The notes under the pieces were generated by a model. It was not told where the DNA came from and searched no databases. It worked only from the letters and a program-made list of their open reading frames with translations. 64,000 nucleotides of DNA from the NCBI GenBank assembly GCA_002339725.1, contig DDKN01000077.1:1-64000 (forward strand), read 5' to 3'. Shown in pieces: positions 37,227 to 49,498 of the stretch; within the stretch, counting starts at the first letter, position 1; each line of letters begins with the position of its first letter. The DNA is from Thiobacillus sp. UBA2597. GTDB taxonomy: Bacteria > Pseudomonadota > Gammaproteobacteria > Burkholderiales > Thiobacillaceae. Both the position numbers and the translations under genes were made by a program.

Positions 37227-39674
37227 TTACGCCGTGATGCGAATGGTCTGGAACTCGGCGGCATCCAGGCCTTCCGCCCGCGCCTTCCAGGGGTCGATCT
37301 GGGCGAACTGCTGGCTGTGCTTGAAGCGCTCGAACAAGGCGGCACGGCCCGCGGCGTCCTCCACCACCCGCTGCTTGATGTAGTTGAGGCCCACCCGCTC
37401 GAGCCAGGGCGCCGTGCGCTCCAGGTAATGCGCCTCCTCGCGGTAGAGCTGGATGAAGGCGCCGCAGTATTCCAGCACCTGTTTTTCGGTCTCGACCTTG
37501 GTCAAAAGATCGGTCACCCGCACCTTGATGCCGCCGTTGCCGCCGACGTGCAGCTCATAGCCAGAATCGACGCAGACCACGCCGAAGTCCTTGATCGTCG
37601 CCTCGGCGCAGTTGCGCGGGCAGCCGGACACCGCCAGCTTGAACTTGTGCGGCATCCACGAGCCCCAGGTGAGTTTCTCCAGCTTCACGCCCAGGCCGGT
37701 CGAGTCCTGGGTGCCGAAACGGCACCACTGGGAACCGACGCAGGTCTTCACCGTGCGCAGGGCCTTGCCGTAGGCATGGCCCGACACGAAGCCGGCGGCC
37801 GCCAGATCGCGCCAGATCGCCGGCAGGTCCTCCTTCTTCACGCCGAAGAGGTCGATGCGCTGGCCGCCGGTGACCTTTACCTCAGGCACCTGGTATTTCT
37901 CGGCCACGTCGGCGATGGCACGCAGCTCCCTGGGGTTGGTGAGCCCTCCCCACATGCGCGGCACCACCGAGAAGCTGCCGTCCTTCTGGATGTTGCCGTG
38001 GGCGCGCTCGTTGATGAAACGCGACCGGGCATCGTCCTGGTACTCGCCCGGCCAGCGCACGAGCAGGTAATAGTTCAGGGCCGGCCGGCAGCTGGCGCAA
38101 CCGTCGGGCGTCTTCCATTCCAATGCCTCGAACACCGCGCGCATGGATTTGAGCCCTTGGTCGCGGATGGCGGCGATCACCTCGTCGTGGCTGTGCTCGG
38201 TGCATTTGCACAACGGCTTCTTGGAGGGCGCGGTGGAGTAATCGCCGCCGAGGGTGTGGGCGAGCAGCGCCTCGACTAGGCCGGTGCAGGAGCCGCAGGA
38301 ACTGGAGGCCTTGGTGTGGGCGCGCACCTCATCCAGGGTGAAGAGCTTTTTCTCGACGATGGCCTTGACGATGTCACCTTTGCACACGCCATTGCAGCCG
38401 CAGATCTCGGCCGTATCCGGCAGGGCGGCGACCTGCCCGGCCGGGCCGTGACCGGAGTCGCCCAGGTGCTGCTGGCCGAACAGCAGGGTCTTGCGGAACT
38501 CCGAGACATCGGTGCCCTCGCGCAGGAGGTCGAAATACCAGGCGCCGTTCAAGGTGTCGCCGAACAGGCAGGCGCCGACCAGTTTGTTGTCCTTCAGCAC
38601 CACCTTTTTGTATACCGCGCTGCCGGGGTCGGAGAAGACCAGCGACTCGGTACCCGCACCGCCCATGAAATCGCCGGCCGAGAACAGGTCGATGCCGGTG
38701 ACCTTGAGCTTGGTCGAGGTCACCGAGCCGGTGTAGCGGGCGATACCGTAGTGCGCCAGATGATTGGCCGCGACCTTGGCCTGCTCGAACAGGGGCGCCA
38801 CCAGGCCGTAGGCCACGCCGCGATGGCTGACGCATTCGCCGACGGCATAGATGCGCGGATCGGTGATGGTCTGCAAAGTGTCATCGACCACGATGCCGCG
38901 CTCGCAGTGAATGCCGGCGGATTCGGCCAGCGCGGTGTTGGGCCGGATGCCGACCGCCATCACCACCAGGTCGGCCGGCACGCTGTCGCCGTCCTTGAAC
39001 TTCACGGCACAGACCCGGCCGCTCTCGCCCGCCACCAACTCCGCCGTCTGCTTCTGCAACAGGAAGTTCAGCCCTTTCGCTTCCAGATGCCTTTGCAGCA
39101 GACGCGCGGCCGGCTCGTCGAGCTGGCGTTCCATCAGCCAGGGCGCGAGGTGCACGACGCTCACCGCCATGCCGCGTGCCGCCAGGCCGTTGGCCGCCTC
39201 CAGCCCGAGCAGGCCGCCGCCGATCACCACGGCGTGCCGGTACCGGGCCGCGGCGGCGATCATGGCCTCGACATCACGGATGTCGCGGAAGGCCACCACG
39301 CCCGGCAGGTCGATCCCCGGTATCGGCAGCAGGAAGGGGTTGGAGCCGGTCGCCAGCAACAGCCGGTCGTAGTCGGCCCGGGTGCCGTCCACCGCCTCGA
39401 CCCGGCGATTTTTGCGGTCGATCCGGCTCACCTGCCTGCCCAGGTGCAGGCGGATGCCGTGCTCGGCATACCAGTCCATGCCATTGAGCACGATGTCGGA
39501 CACCTGCTGTTCGCCGGCCAGCACCGGCGAGAGCAGGATACGGTTGTAATTGGGATGCGGCTCCGCACCGAACACCGTGATCTCGTACAAATCAGGCGCG
39601 ATCTTCAACAGCTCCTCGACGGTGCGCATGCCGGCCATGCCATTGCCCACCACCACCAGTTTCAGTTTTTCCAT
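37227..39674 (-). CDS. nirB: NADH-dependent nitrite reductase large subunit NirB
   Basis: An 815-residue cytoplasmic enzyme reducing nitrite to ammonium. Order: FAD/NAD-binding oxidoreductase (about 1-400, 'VVVGNGMAGMRTVEELL'); two BFD-like [2Fe-2S] segments (about 410-530, 'CGCNGVCKGDI' and 'CSCTGL'-type Cys pairs); then the siroheme/[4Fe-4S] reductase domain with 'CVGSQWCRFG' and 'SGCPRNCAEA', whose four Cys bind the cluster next to siroheme. First gene of nirB-nirD-nasA. The leader holds a sigma-54 element and ANTAR-type attenuator. Confidence 0.95.
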   Translation of the reverse strand: MEKLKLVVVGNGMAGMRTVEELLKIAPDLYEITVFGAEPHPNYNRILLSPVLAGEQQVSDIVLNGMDWYAEHGIRLHLGRQVSRIDRKNRRVEAVDGTRADYDRLLLATGSNPFLLPIPGIDLPGVVAFRDIRDVEAMIAAAARYRHAVVIGGGLLGLEAANGLAARGMAVSVVHLAPWLMERQLDEPAARLLQRHLEAKGLNFLLQKQTAELVAGESGRVCAVKFKDGDSVPADLVVMAVGIRPNTALAESAGIHCERGIVVDDTLQTITDPRIYAVGECVSHRGVAYGLVAPLFEQAKVAANHLAHYGIARYTGSVTSTKLKVTGIDLFSAGDFMGGAGTESLVFSDPGSAVYKKVVLKDNKLVGACLFGDTLNGAWYFDLLREGTDVSEFRKTLLFGQQHLGDSGHGPAGQVAALPDTAEICGCNGVCKGDIVKAIVEKKLFTLDEVRAHTKASSSCGSCTGLVEALLAHTLGGDYSTAPSKKPLCKCTEHSHDEVIAAIRDQGLKSMRAVFEALEWKTPDGCASCRPALNYYLLVRWPGEYQDDARSRFINERAHGNIQKDGSFSVVPRMWGGLTNPRELRAIADVAEKYQVPEVKVTGGQRIDLFGVKKEDLPAIWRDLAAAGFVSGHAYGKALRTVKTCVGSQWCRFGTQDSTGLGVKLEKLTWGSWMPHKFKLAVSGCPRNCAEATIKDFGVVCVDSGYELHVGGNGGIKVRVTDLLTKVETEKQVLEYCGAFIQLYREEAHYLERTAPWLERVGLNYIKQRVVEDAAGRAALFERFKHSQQFAQIDPWKARAEGLDAAEFQTIRITA

Positions 39675-39706
39675 GATCCACTTCCCCGGCCCACAGGCCG
39701 CCCGCC

Positions 39707-39745
39707 AAAAAATGAAGGCGTCCTCCCTTGCGGGCAGGACGCCTT
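39707..39745 (-). terminator. Leader terminator (attenuator) upstream of nirB
   Basis: On the minus strand, AAGGCGTCCT pairs with AGGACGCCTT, with an inner CCC/GGG stem, then CA and six T. It lies 33 nt before the nirB ATG and shares the GGCGTCC core with the nrtA attenuator. Confidence 0.9.
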
Positions 39746-39750
39746 TGTCC
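39737..39750 (-). promoter_or_regulatory. ANTAR-type antiterminator hairpin in the nirB leader
   Basis: Minus strand GGAC-AAAGGC-GTCC: 4-bp stem, hexaloop with A1 and G4, overlapping the terminator's 5' arm. The box TTGGACAAMGGCGTCC (M is A or C) is identical here and in the nrtA leader. A second stem (GCCGGCC/GGCCGGC) occupies the 5' end of the leader. Confidence 0.8.
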
Positions 39751-39800
39751 AAGTCGCTGGTTAGCCGGCCAGGCAGCACCCAGGCCGGCAGGTTTCATTT

Positions 39801-39816
39801 AGCAAGGGCCATGCCA
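39801..39816 (-). promoter_or_regulatory. Sigma-54 promoter of nirB-nirD-nasA
   Basis: Minus strand TGGCATGGCCCTTGCT matches the -24/-12 consensus at nearly every conserved place, with GG-N10-GC spacing. The predicted leader is about 115 nt. Confidence 0.88.
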
Positions 39817-39914
39817 GGCAGGAAGTCCTTGTTTTATCGGGTGACGCGCGCCGCAACGGCGACAGGACGCACCAAAACGGTTCGCCGTGCCCCATGCTGG
39901 TGTGCCGGCAATAA

Positions 39915-39940
39915 AAAAGCCGCCCTTCGGGGCGGCTTTT
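39915..39940 (-). terminator. Intrinsic terminator of prkB
   Basis: An 11-bp stem AAAAGCCGCCC/GGGCGGCTTTT with a tetraloop; the minus strand continues into further T. It isolates prkB from the nirB promoter downstream. Confidence 0.93.
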
Positions 39941-39958
39941 CGGTCAGGCCAATGCGGC

Positions 39959-40852
39959 TTACTTGGCCTTTTTGCTCTTCTCCACCAGTTCCTCGATCAT
40001 GGGGCCGAGGATGACCTCCATGGCGAAGCCCATCTTGCCGCCGGGCACCACCAGGTTGTTCGGCCGGGACATGAAGGAGTCGTGGATCATGTTGAGCAGA
40101 TAGGGGAAGTCCACGCCCTTGGGGTTGGCGAAGCGGATGATGACGAAGCTCTCGTCCGGGGTCGGGATGTCGCGCGCGATGAAGGGGTTGGAGGTGTCCA
40201 CCGTCGGTACGCGCTGGAAATTGACATGGGTACGCGAGAACTGCGGGGTGATGTAGTTCACGTAGTCCGGCATCCGGCGCAGGATGGTGTCGACGATCAC
40301 CTCGGCAGAATAGCCGCGCTCGGCCGCATCGCGGTGGATCTTCTGGATCCACTCCAGGTTGACCACGGGCACCACCCCGACCGCCAGGTCGACGTGCCGG
40401 GCCATGTCGACCTTGTCGGTCACCACCAGGCCGTGCAGACCCTCGTAGAACAAAAGGTCGGTCGGGGTGGGCAGGTCCTGCCAGGGGGTGAATTCGCCCG
40501 GCTTCAGGTTGGTGCCGAGCTTGGCGTTGTGCTCCGCCGCCTCCTCATCGCTGTGGATGTAATAGCGCCGCTTGCCGCCGCCGGTCTCGCCGTAGGTCTT
40601 GAACAGGTTCTCCAGGGCGGCGAAATCGTTGGCCTCGGGGCCGAAATGGGAGAAGTGCTTGTTGCCTTCGGCCTCGGCCTTCTGCATGGCGGCCTTGAAC
40701 TCGGCCCGGCCCAGGCTGTGGAAGCTGTCGCCCTCGATGATGGCGGCGGTCAGATGCTCGCGCCGGAAGATGTGCTCGAAGGCGCGCTTGACGGTGGTGG
40801 TGCCGGCACCGGAAGAACCGGTCACGACCACGACGGGATGCTTCTTGGACAT
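39959..40852 (-). CDS. prkB: Phosphoribulokinase
   Basis: Makes ribulose 1,5-bisphosphate from ribulose 5-phosphate, the step unique to the Calvin cycle together with RuBisCO. The 297 residues and sequence ('VVTGSSGAGTTTVKRAFEHI' P-loop at 12-20, 'IEGDSFHS', 'YYIHSDEEAAEHNAKLGT') fit the octameric class I proteobacterial enzyme. It is transcribed alone, with its own promoter and terminator, away from RuBisCO genes. It is the main evidence here for autotrophy. Confidence 0.96.
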   Translation of the reverse strand: MSKKHPVVVVTGSSGAGTTTVKRAFEHIFRREHLTAAIIEGDSFHSLGRAEFKAAMQKAEAEGNKHFSHFGPEANDFAALENLFKTYGETGGGKRRYYIHSDEEAAEHNAKLGTNLKPGEFTPWQDLPTPTDLLFYEGLHGLVVTDKVDMARHVDLAVGVVPVVNLEWIQKIHRDAAERGYSAEVIVDTILRRMPDYVNYITPQFSRTHVNFQRVPTVDTSNPFIARDIPTPDESFVIIRFANPKGVDFPYLLNMIHDSFMSRPNNLVVPGGKMGFAMEVILGPMIEELVEKSKKAK

Positions 40853-40896
40853 AATGCTCTCCAGATGAGGGGAGGATGGATAATTCCGAGCCGTGC

Positions 40897-43663
<2,767 letters not shown>

Positions 43664-43674
43664 AAGGAAGACTC

Positions 43675-44181
43675 GTGCGCTTGAACACCCTGCTCTCGTT
43701 CGCCCTGGCGGCCGTGCTTCTGGCCGGTTGCGGCTTCAAGCTGCGCGGCCAGGTCGAGTTGCCCTTTACCTCGGCTTATGTCGACGCCCCGGCCAGCACC
43801 CTGACCGAGCAGCTCAAGCGCAGCCTGCGCGCCTCGAACAAGACCCTGGCGCCCAAGCGGGAGGCGGCCGAGGTCACCATCAGGCTGTCCGCACCGAGCC
43901 GTGGCAAGAACATCCTCAGCCTGAGCGGTGCCGGCCGGGTGGCGGAATACCGTCTGGAATACAAGGTGAACATGACCGTGCTCGATGCCGAGGGCAAGGA
44001 ATTGCTGCCCACGTCCGAGATACTCCTGGTGCGCGACTTCACCTATGACGACACCCAGCTCCTGGCCAAGGAAAACGAGGAAGCCACCCTGTTCCAGAAC
44101 ATGGAGCAGGATGCCCTGCGCACCATTCTGATCCGGCTGCGTTTCGCCAAGGCGGGCGGGGCAGGCAAGGTCCAAGAGTGA
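43675..44181 (+). CDS. lptE: LPS-assembly lipoprotein LptE
   Basis: A 168-residue outer-membrane lipoprotein that plugs LptD and delivers lipopolysaccharide to the surface. Lipobox 'LLAGC' ends the signal peptide; 'GCGFKLRGQVELPF' is the conserved LptE start and 'RDFTYDDTQLLAKENEE' the conserved middle. A GTG start with AAGGAAG just upstream is preferred to the GTG that overlaps the leuS stop. Next to holA, as is usual. Confidence 0.92.
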   Translation: MRLNTLLSFALAAVLLAGCGFKLRGQVELPFTSAYVDAPASTLTEQLKRSLRASNKTLAPKREAAEVTIRLSAPSRGKNILSLSGAGRVAEYRLEYKVNMTVLDAEGKELLPTSEILLVRDFTYDDTQLLAKENEEATLFQNMEQDALRTILIRLRFAKAGGAGKVQE

Positions 44182-45212
44182 AGCTGCGCCCGGACCAGCT
44201 CGCGGCCGCGCTGAAGAAGGGGCTGGCCCCGGTTTATGTGGTCAGCGGCGACGAGCCGCTGCTGGTCGAGGAGGCCGCCGCCCTGATCCGCCATGCCCTG
44301 CGTGCGGCGGGCGTGGCTGAACGCCAGAGTTTTCAGGCCGACACCGGCTTCAAGTGGAGCGAGTGGCTGGCGAGCTTCGATTCGCTCTCGCTGTTCGCCG
44401 AACGGCGCCTGATCGAATTGCGCCTGCCCAGCGGCAAGCCCGGGGTCGAGGGCGGCAAGACCCTGGAGGCCTGGTGCGCCAATCCGCCGGCCGACACCTG
44501 GCTGCTCGTGCTCTTGCCCCGCCTGGACCGTGCCGGCCAGAACGCCAAGTGGTTCAAGGCCCTGGAGGCCGCCGGCGCGCTGGTGACGGTGCAACCGCCC
44601 AGCCTGGAACAACTGCCGGCCTGGATCGGCGAGCGCCTCGCGCGCCACGGCCTCAAGGCCGAACGCGAGACCCTGGCCTGGCTGGCCGGCCGGGTCGAGG
44701 GCAATCTGCTCGCCGCCCATCAGGAGGTGGAGAAGCTCGCCCTGCTGCTGCCGCCCGGCCCGGTGAGTCTGGACGCCGCGCGCGAGGCGGTGGTCGACGT
44801 CGCCCGCTATGACGCCAGCGACCTGCCCGAGGCCCTGCTCAAGGGCGATGCGATCCGCTACTGCCGCATCCTCGACGGCCTCAAGGCCGAAGGCGAGGCG
44901 CCGCCCCTGGCGGTGTGGCTGCTGGCCAACGAGGTGCGCAACCTGTACCGTCTGGCCAGCGGCCAGGCCCGGGGCGACTCGCTGGCCGCGCTGTATGCCG
45001 AACTGCGCATCTGGGACAGCCGGCAGCCCCTGGTCGGCCGGGCGCTCAGGCGGGTGACCCTGGCGCAGCTCGCCCAGGCCCTGCGTCAGGTCGGCCTGAT
45101 CGACCGCGCCGCCAAGGGCCTCTTGCGCGAGGATGCCTGGGAACTGATGAAACAACTGGGGCTGTCGCTGATGGGTCAGCGCACGGTGCCGATGTTGACC
45201 GAGGTAATGTGA
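44178..45212 (+). CDS. holA: DNA polymerase III delta subunit HolA
   Basis: A clamp-loader subunit (344 residues) that opens the beta sliding clamp. N-terminal '[19 protein letters not shown]' is the family signature, followed by an AAA+-like fold without a working Walker A and a C-terminal helical collar domain. GTG start overlapping the lptE stop. Confidence 0.94.
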   Translation: MKLRPDQLAAALKKGLAPVYVVSGDEPLLVEEAAALIRHALRAAGVAERQSFQADTGFKWSEWLASFDSLSLFAERRLIELRLPSGKPGVEGGKTLEAWCANPPADTWLLVLLPRLDRAGQNAKWFKALEAAGALVTVQPPSLEQLPAWIGERLARHGLKAERETLAWLAGRVEGNLLAAHQEVEKLALLLPPGPVSLDAAREAVVDVARYDASDLPEALLKGDAIRYCRILDGLKAEGEAPPLAVWLLANEVRNLYRLASGQARGDSLAALYAELRIWDSRQPLVGRALRRVTLAQLAQALRQVGLIDRAAKGLLREDAWELMKQLGLSLMGQRTVPMLTEVM

Positions 45213-46468
45213 TGGACGTGAAGCAATACATGCAGACCGTGGGCCGCCAGGCGCGCGAGGCCTCGCGCGCGGTGGCCCGGGCCGACACCAACCAGAAGAA
45301 CCTGGCCTTGCTCCGGATGGCCGAGGCGATCGAGCGCGATGCCGCCAAGCTCCTGGCCGCCAACGCCCAGGACATGGCGCACGCACGCGGCGCCGGCTAC
45401 GACACGGCCCTGCTCGACCGCCTGCAACTGACCGATAAGACCGTCGCCTCGATGGCCGAGGGCCTGCGCCAGATCGCTCAGCTGCCCGACCCGGTGGGCG
45501 AGATCAGTGATCTGAAATACCGCCCCTCCGGCATCCAGGTCGGCAAGATGCGGGTGCCGCTCGGCGTGATCGGCATCATCTACGAGGCCAGGCCCAACGT
45601 CACCGCCGACGCCGCCGGGCTCTGCCTGAAATCGGGCAACGCCGCCATCCTGCGCGGCGGCTCCGAGGCCATCCACTCCAACCGGGCCATCGCCGCCTGC
45701 GTCAAGGAAGGCCTGAGCGCGGCCGGCCTGCCCGACACCGCGGTGCAGGTGATCGAGACCACCGACCGCGCCGCGGTGGGCGAGCTGATCACCCTGAAGG
45801 ATTATGTCGACGTCATCGTGCCGCGCGGCGGCAAGGGCCTGATCGAGCGCCTGACAAACGAGGCGCGCATCCCGGTGATCAAGCACCTGCACGGCGTCTG
45901 CCATGTCTACGTCGATGACCGCGCCGATCTCACGAAGGCGGTGAAGATCGCCGACAACGCCAAGACCAGCCGCTACGGCACCTGCAACACCATGGAGACC
46001 TTGCTGGTGGCCGAAGGCGTGGCGCGCGAAATGCTGCCCAAGATCGCCGAGGTCTATCGGGCCAAGGGCGTCGAGATGCGCGGCTGCGAGCGCGCGCGTG
46101 CCATCGTGCCCGACATGAAGGCCGCGCTTGAAGCCGACTGGTCGGAAGAATATCTCGCGCCGATCATCGCCATCCGCGTGGTGGCCGACCTGGACGCCGC
46201 CATCGCCCACATCAACACCTACGGCTCGCAGCACACCGACAGCATCGTGACCGAGGACTACACGCGCGCCCGCCGCTTCCTGCGCGAGGTCGACTCCAGC
46301 TCGGTCATGGTCAACGCCTCGACCCGCTTTGCCGACGGCTTCGAATACGGCCTGGGCGCCGAGATCGGCATCTCCACTGACAAGATCCACGCGCGCGGCC
46401 CGGTCGGCCTGGAAGGCCTGACCAGCCAGAAATGGATCGTGCTCGGCGACGGCCACACCCGAGGCTAA
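45212..46468 (+). CDS. proA: Gamma-glutamyl phosphate reductase ProA
   Basis: Reduces glutamyl phosphate to glutamate semialdehyde with NADPH in proline synthesis. The 418-residue aldehyde-dehydrogenase fold has '[20 protein letters not shown]', '[20 protein letters not shown]' and the catalytic Cys in '[15 protein letters not shown]'. The ATG overlaps the holA stop by one base. proB is not in the window. Confidence 0.96.
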   Translation: MDVKQYMQTVGRQAREASRAVARADTNQKNLALLRMAEAIERDAAKLLAANAQDMAHARGAGYDTALLDRLQLTDKTVASMAEGLRQIAQLPDPVGEISDLKYRPSGIQVGKMRVPLGVIGIIYEARPNVTADAAGLCLKSGNAAILRGGSEAIHSNRAIAACVKEGLSAAGLPDTAVQVIETTDRAAVGELITLKDYVDVIVPRGGKGLIERLTNEARIPVIKHLHGVCHVYVDDRADLTKAVKIADNAKTSRYGTCNTMETLLVAEGVAREMLPKIAEVYRAKGVEMRGCERARAIVPDMKAALEADWSEEYLAPIIAIRVVADLDAAIAHINTYGSQHTDSIVTEDYTRARRFLREVDSSSVMVNASTRFADGFEYGLGAEIGISTDKIHARGPVGLEGLTSQKWIVLGDGHTRG

Positions 46469-46469
46469 G

Positions 46470-47120
46470 TTGAAACCGATCGGCATCCTCGGCGGCACCT
46501 TCGACCCCATCCACTTCGGCCATCTGCGCCTGGCCGAGGACCTGGCCGAGGCCCTGGGCATCGACGAGGTGCGCATCCTGCCCACCGGCACCCCGCCGCA
46601 TCGCACGCCGGCCCACGCCTCTGCCGGCGACCGCCTGGCCATGGTGCGGCTGGCCATCGCCGGCAATCCCCGCTTCGTGCTCGATGAGCACGAGATCCAC
46701 AAGACCACGCCGTGCTACATGGTCGACACCCTGCAGGCGCTGCGCTCGGAGCTGGGGCCGGACCAGCCCCTGGTGCTGTTCGTCGGCGGCGATGCCTTCA
46801 TGGGCCTGGACGGCTGGCACCAGTGGCAGCGCCTGTTCGATCTGGCCCATCTCGCCGTGGCGCACCGCCCCGGCTTCCCACCCGAGACCTGGCTCGACCG
46901 GATCGCCCCGGCGCTCATGACCCAGCTGCTCATGCGCCGCAGCAACGAGCCGGCCGACTTCGCGCAGCAAGCCGCCGGCCGCATCTGGCTTCAGGCCGTC
47001 ACTCAGCTGGACATCTCATCCAGCAGCATCCGCACCCGCCTGCAGGGCGGTCAGAGCATCCGCTATCTGGTGCCCGAGGCCGTGCACGACTACATCCAAC
47101 ACCATCACCTGTACCGTTGA
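46470..47120 (+). CDS. nadD: Nicotinate-nucleotide adenylyltransferase NadD
   Basis: Joins nicotinate mononucleotide and ATP in NAD synthesis. The 216 residues show 'GILGGTFDPIHFGHLRLAED' (T/HxGH nucleotidyltransferase motif), 'LPTGTPPHR' and the C-terminal 'ISSSSIRTRL'. The start codon is TTG one base after the proA stop, a weak start consistent with low-level coupled translation. Confidence 0.95.
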   Translation: MKPIGILGGTFDPIHFGHLRLAEDLAEALGIDEVRILPTGTPPHRTPAHASAGDRLAMVRLAIAGNPRFVLDEHEIHKTTPCYMVDTLQALRSELGPDQPLVLFVGGDAFMGLDGWHQWQRLFDLAHLAVAHRPGFPPETWLDRIAPALMTQLLMRRSNEPADFAQQAAGRIWLQAVTQLDISSSSIRTRLQGGQSIRYLVPEAVHDYIQHHHLYR

Positions 47121-47123
47121 ATC

Positions 47124-47471
47124 ATGGACATCGAACGCATCGTCAACATCGCCGTCGCCGCTCTGGAAGACATCAAGGGCAAGGACATCACGGTTATGGA
47201 TGTCAGTCATCTCTCGCCCCTGTTCGAGCGCATGATCATCGCCAGCGGCGATTCCAGCCGCCAGGTGAAGGCCCTGGCCGACAATGTGCGGGAAAAGCTG
47301 AAAGAGGCGGGCGTCGACATCCTCGGCACCGAGGGCGAGGCCGGCGCCGACTGGGTGCTGGTCGATGCCGGCAGCGTGATCGTGCACGTCATGCACCCGA
47401 CGGTGCGGGCCTATTACAACCTGGAGGAACTCTGGGGCGCCGCACAAAAGGCGCGCAGCGCGGCGGCCTGA
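47124..47471 (+). CDS. rsfS: Ribosome silencing factor RsfS
   Basis: A 115-residue protein that binds ribosomal protein L14 and blocks subunit joining when nutrients are short. Matches the family by 'DIKGKDITVMDVSHLSPL', 'MIIASGDSSRQVKALADNV' and the ending 'WVLVDAGSVIVHVMHP' then 'YYNLEELWG'. Three bases after nadD, the usual pairing. Last gene of the operon, convergent with slmA. Confidence 0.95.
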   Translation: MDIERIVNIAVAALEDIKGKDITVMDVSHLSPLFERMIIASGDSSRQVKALADNVREKLKEAGVDILGTEGEAGADWVLVDAGSVIVHVMHPTVRAYYNLEELWGAAQKARSAAA

Positions 47472-47499
47472 CTGCGGTCGCCAGCGGCACAACGGCGCC

Positions 47500-48087
47500 T
47501 TACGGCGTCACCGCGCGCAGCAGCAAGGGCCACTGTCCTTCCCACTGCGCCATGGGCGCCTGCTTGAAGCCGCCCTTGACGAACTGCTGCCAGCGACCGT
47601 GGACGAAACTCAAGCAGAGATTGGCCGCCGCGTTGGCGTCGATGCCATCCGCCAGGTCGTTCTGGCTCGCGGCGATGCGCAGGGCCTGGCGCAGGCTGGC
47701 CTCCAGGCGATCGAACAACTGGTTCATGCGCGCCTGCAGGCGCTCATTCTCATTGACCAGCGCCTCACCGGTCAGCACCCGGGTCATGCCCGGGTTCTTC
47801 TCGGCGAAGCCGAGCAGCAGGGCGAGCATGCCGCGCACCTGGTCCAGACCGCGCGTCTCCTCGGTCGCCAGCTTGTTGATCAGGCCGAACAAGGTGGACT
47901 CGATGAATTCGATCAGGCCCTCGTACATCTGGGCCTTGCTCGCGAAGTGGCGGTAGAGCGCGGCCTCGGAGACCTCGAGCCGGGCCGCCAGGGCGGCGGT
48001 GGTGACCTTTTCCGCCTGCGGGCTCTCCAGCATCTCGGCCAGGACCTGCAGGATTTGCAGCTTGCGTTCCCCCGGTTTGCTCGGCAT
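47500..48087 (-). CDS. slmA: TetR-family nucleoid occlusion factor SlmA
   Basis: A DNA-binding regulator of 195 residues that blocks FtsZ ring assembly over the nucleoid. The N-terminal helix-turn-helix region 'TTAALAARLEVSEAALYRHF' followed by 'SKAQMYEGLIEFIESTLF' is typical of SlmA within TetR proteins. An AAGGAGGT ribosome site lies 3 nt before the ATG. Co-transcribed with ygfZ and a DUF4936 gene, with overlapping ends. Confidence 0.9.
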   Translation of the reverse strand: MPSKPGERKLQILQVLAEMLESPQAEKVTTAALAARLEVSEAALYRHFASKAQMYEGLIEFIESTLFGLINKLATEETRGLDQVRGMLALLLGFAEKNPGMTRVLTGEALVNENERLQARMNQLFDRLEASLRQALRIAASQNDLADGIDANAAANLCLSFVHGRWQQFVKGGFKQAPMAQWEGQWPLLLRAVTP

Positions 48088-48404
48088 CAGACCTCCTTGG
48101 CAGCACAGTGCGGCGCCATGCTCACCGCCGGCTCGACGAAGCACTCGGTGTGCCGGCGGTCGCGCAGCCGCACTTCGATATCGTACTGGTCGACCAAACT
48201 GGCGAGCGCCGGCTCGAACGCGCCCGGGTCGGTCACTTTCTCGTACACCTCCATCCAGGTGTCGGGCGCCTCGCGCCGTTTCAGCAGACGACCGACGACG
48301 CCGGTACGGCAGGCCAGCCGGGCCTGCATGCTGCGCACGGCCTGTTCCAGTTCGTGCGCATCGTCCCGCTCCACCGTGTACCAGACGTAATAATTGGCAC
48401 TCAC
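48087..48404 (-). CDS. DUF4936 family protein
   Basis: A 105-residue protein of a family confined largely to betaproteobacteria and of unknown function. It has no signal peptide or membrane helix; 'YYVWYTVERDDAHELEQAV' and 'DTWMEVYEKVTDPGAFEPAL' suggest a ferredoxin-like alpha/beta fold. The start overlaps the ygfZ stop by 4 nt and the stop touches slmA, so all three are translationally linked. Confidence 0.82.
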   Translation of the reverse strand: MSANYYVWYTVERDDAHELEQAVRSMQARLACRTGVVGRLLKRREAPDTWMEVYEKVTDPGAFEPALASLVDQYDIEVRLRDRRHTECFVEPAVSMAPHCAAKEV

Positions 48405-49423
48405 AGCGCGTAGGGCAGTGGCTCGAACCGGAGCGGCGGGCCGTCAGGGCGTTGCCAATGGACCTGGCCGGTCTCATGGCTCGACACCTGCATCACCACC
48501 AAGACATCGCTGCCACCCTCGGGTGCCGGCGCCGAATTGGCGATGACGCCACAGGCCTGGCCCGGCAGGTCGGGGCTGAACACTTCGTCGCCCGGCTGGG
48601 CGGCGCCATCGACATGGGCGAGATAGGTGCGGCGCTTGGTCTTGCCGAGGTATTGGGTCCGGGCGACGATCTCCTGGCCGGGATAGCAGCCCTTCTGGAA
48701 ACTGACGCCGTGCAGCACCTCCAGGTTGACCATCTGCGGCACGAACTGGTCCTGGGTGGCGGGCAGCACCATGGGCACGCCGGCCCGGATCATCAGCCAG
48801 TCCCAGGCCTGGGCGCCGACCGGGCGCGCCTCGGTGATCAGGGCCTGCCACACGCGCGGGGCGTGATCGGGCTGGACGAAAAGGTCGAATCGGTTGTCGC
48901 CCAGCTGCACGGCGAAAGCCGCATCGGCCTGCAGCACCTGCATCATGCCGTTGGGTGAGGCACCGATGGCGGCGACCAGCACCTCGCGGGCGCCGATGCC
49001 ATTGAGGCCGAGCCGGACCCATTCCGGGCCGGCATCGCGTGCCTTGACCTTGGCGCGCAGGATAAACATCGACAATTTCTTCTGCACGCCTTCGCGCAGG
49101 GCTTCGGGCAGCATGAGCAGGATGTCGTCGTCGCGCCGGAACACCAGGAAGTTGGCGAGCAAGCGGCCCTTGGCCGTGCAATAACCGGCGAACAGGGCGA
49201 TCTCGGGCTTGAGGCCGCGCATGTCGTTGGTCAGCTGCCCGTGCAGAAAGCTTTGCGCGTCCTCCCCGGAAAAGGCGATCAGGCCGTAATGCGAGAGGTC
49301 GGCGACCACCAGGCCGTCGCGCGCGCTGTGCAATTCCTCAGCCGGCGCGCCGAAGTGTTTGACGGCACCGCCCTCGATCACGGCGCCTTGTGTTTGCAAG
49401 TATTCACTCCAGGCAGAAATCAT
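48401..49423 (-). CDS. ygfZ: Folate-binding iron-sulfur repair protein YgfZ
   Basis: A 340-residue tetrahydrofolate-dependent protein of the aminomethyltransferase fold that supports certain iron-sulfur enzymes, including MiaB. The diagnostic motif 'KGCYPGQEIVART' with its reactive Cys is present at about residue 230. The chosen ATG gives the normal N-terminus ('MISAWSEYLQTQGA'); an upstream TTG would add 20 residues. First gene of ygfZ-DUF4936-slmA. Confidence 0.92.
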   Translation of the reverse strand: MISAWSEYLQTQGAVIEGGAVKHFGAPAEELHSARDGLVVADLSHYGLIAFSGEDAQSFLHGQLTNDMRGLKPEIALFAGYCTAKGRLLANFLVFRRDDDILLMLPEALREGVQKKLSMFILRAKVKARDAGPEWVRLGLNGIGAREVLVAAIGASPNGMMQVLQADAAFAVQLGDNRFDLFVQPDHAPRVWQALITEARPVGAQAWDWLMIRAGVPMVLPATQDQFVPQMVNLEVLHGVSFQKGCYPGQEIVARTQYLGKTKRRTYLAHVDGAAQPGDEVFSPDLPGQACGVIANSAPAPEGGSDVLVVMQVSSHETGQVHWQRPDGPPLRFEPLPYAL

Positions 49424-49498
49424 GTGCTGTGGGGTGGTTGATTGGAACAGCGGTAAGGTATCGCCAGCCCGGTCAAATGACAAGCGCCCGCGCCTGCC

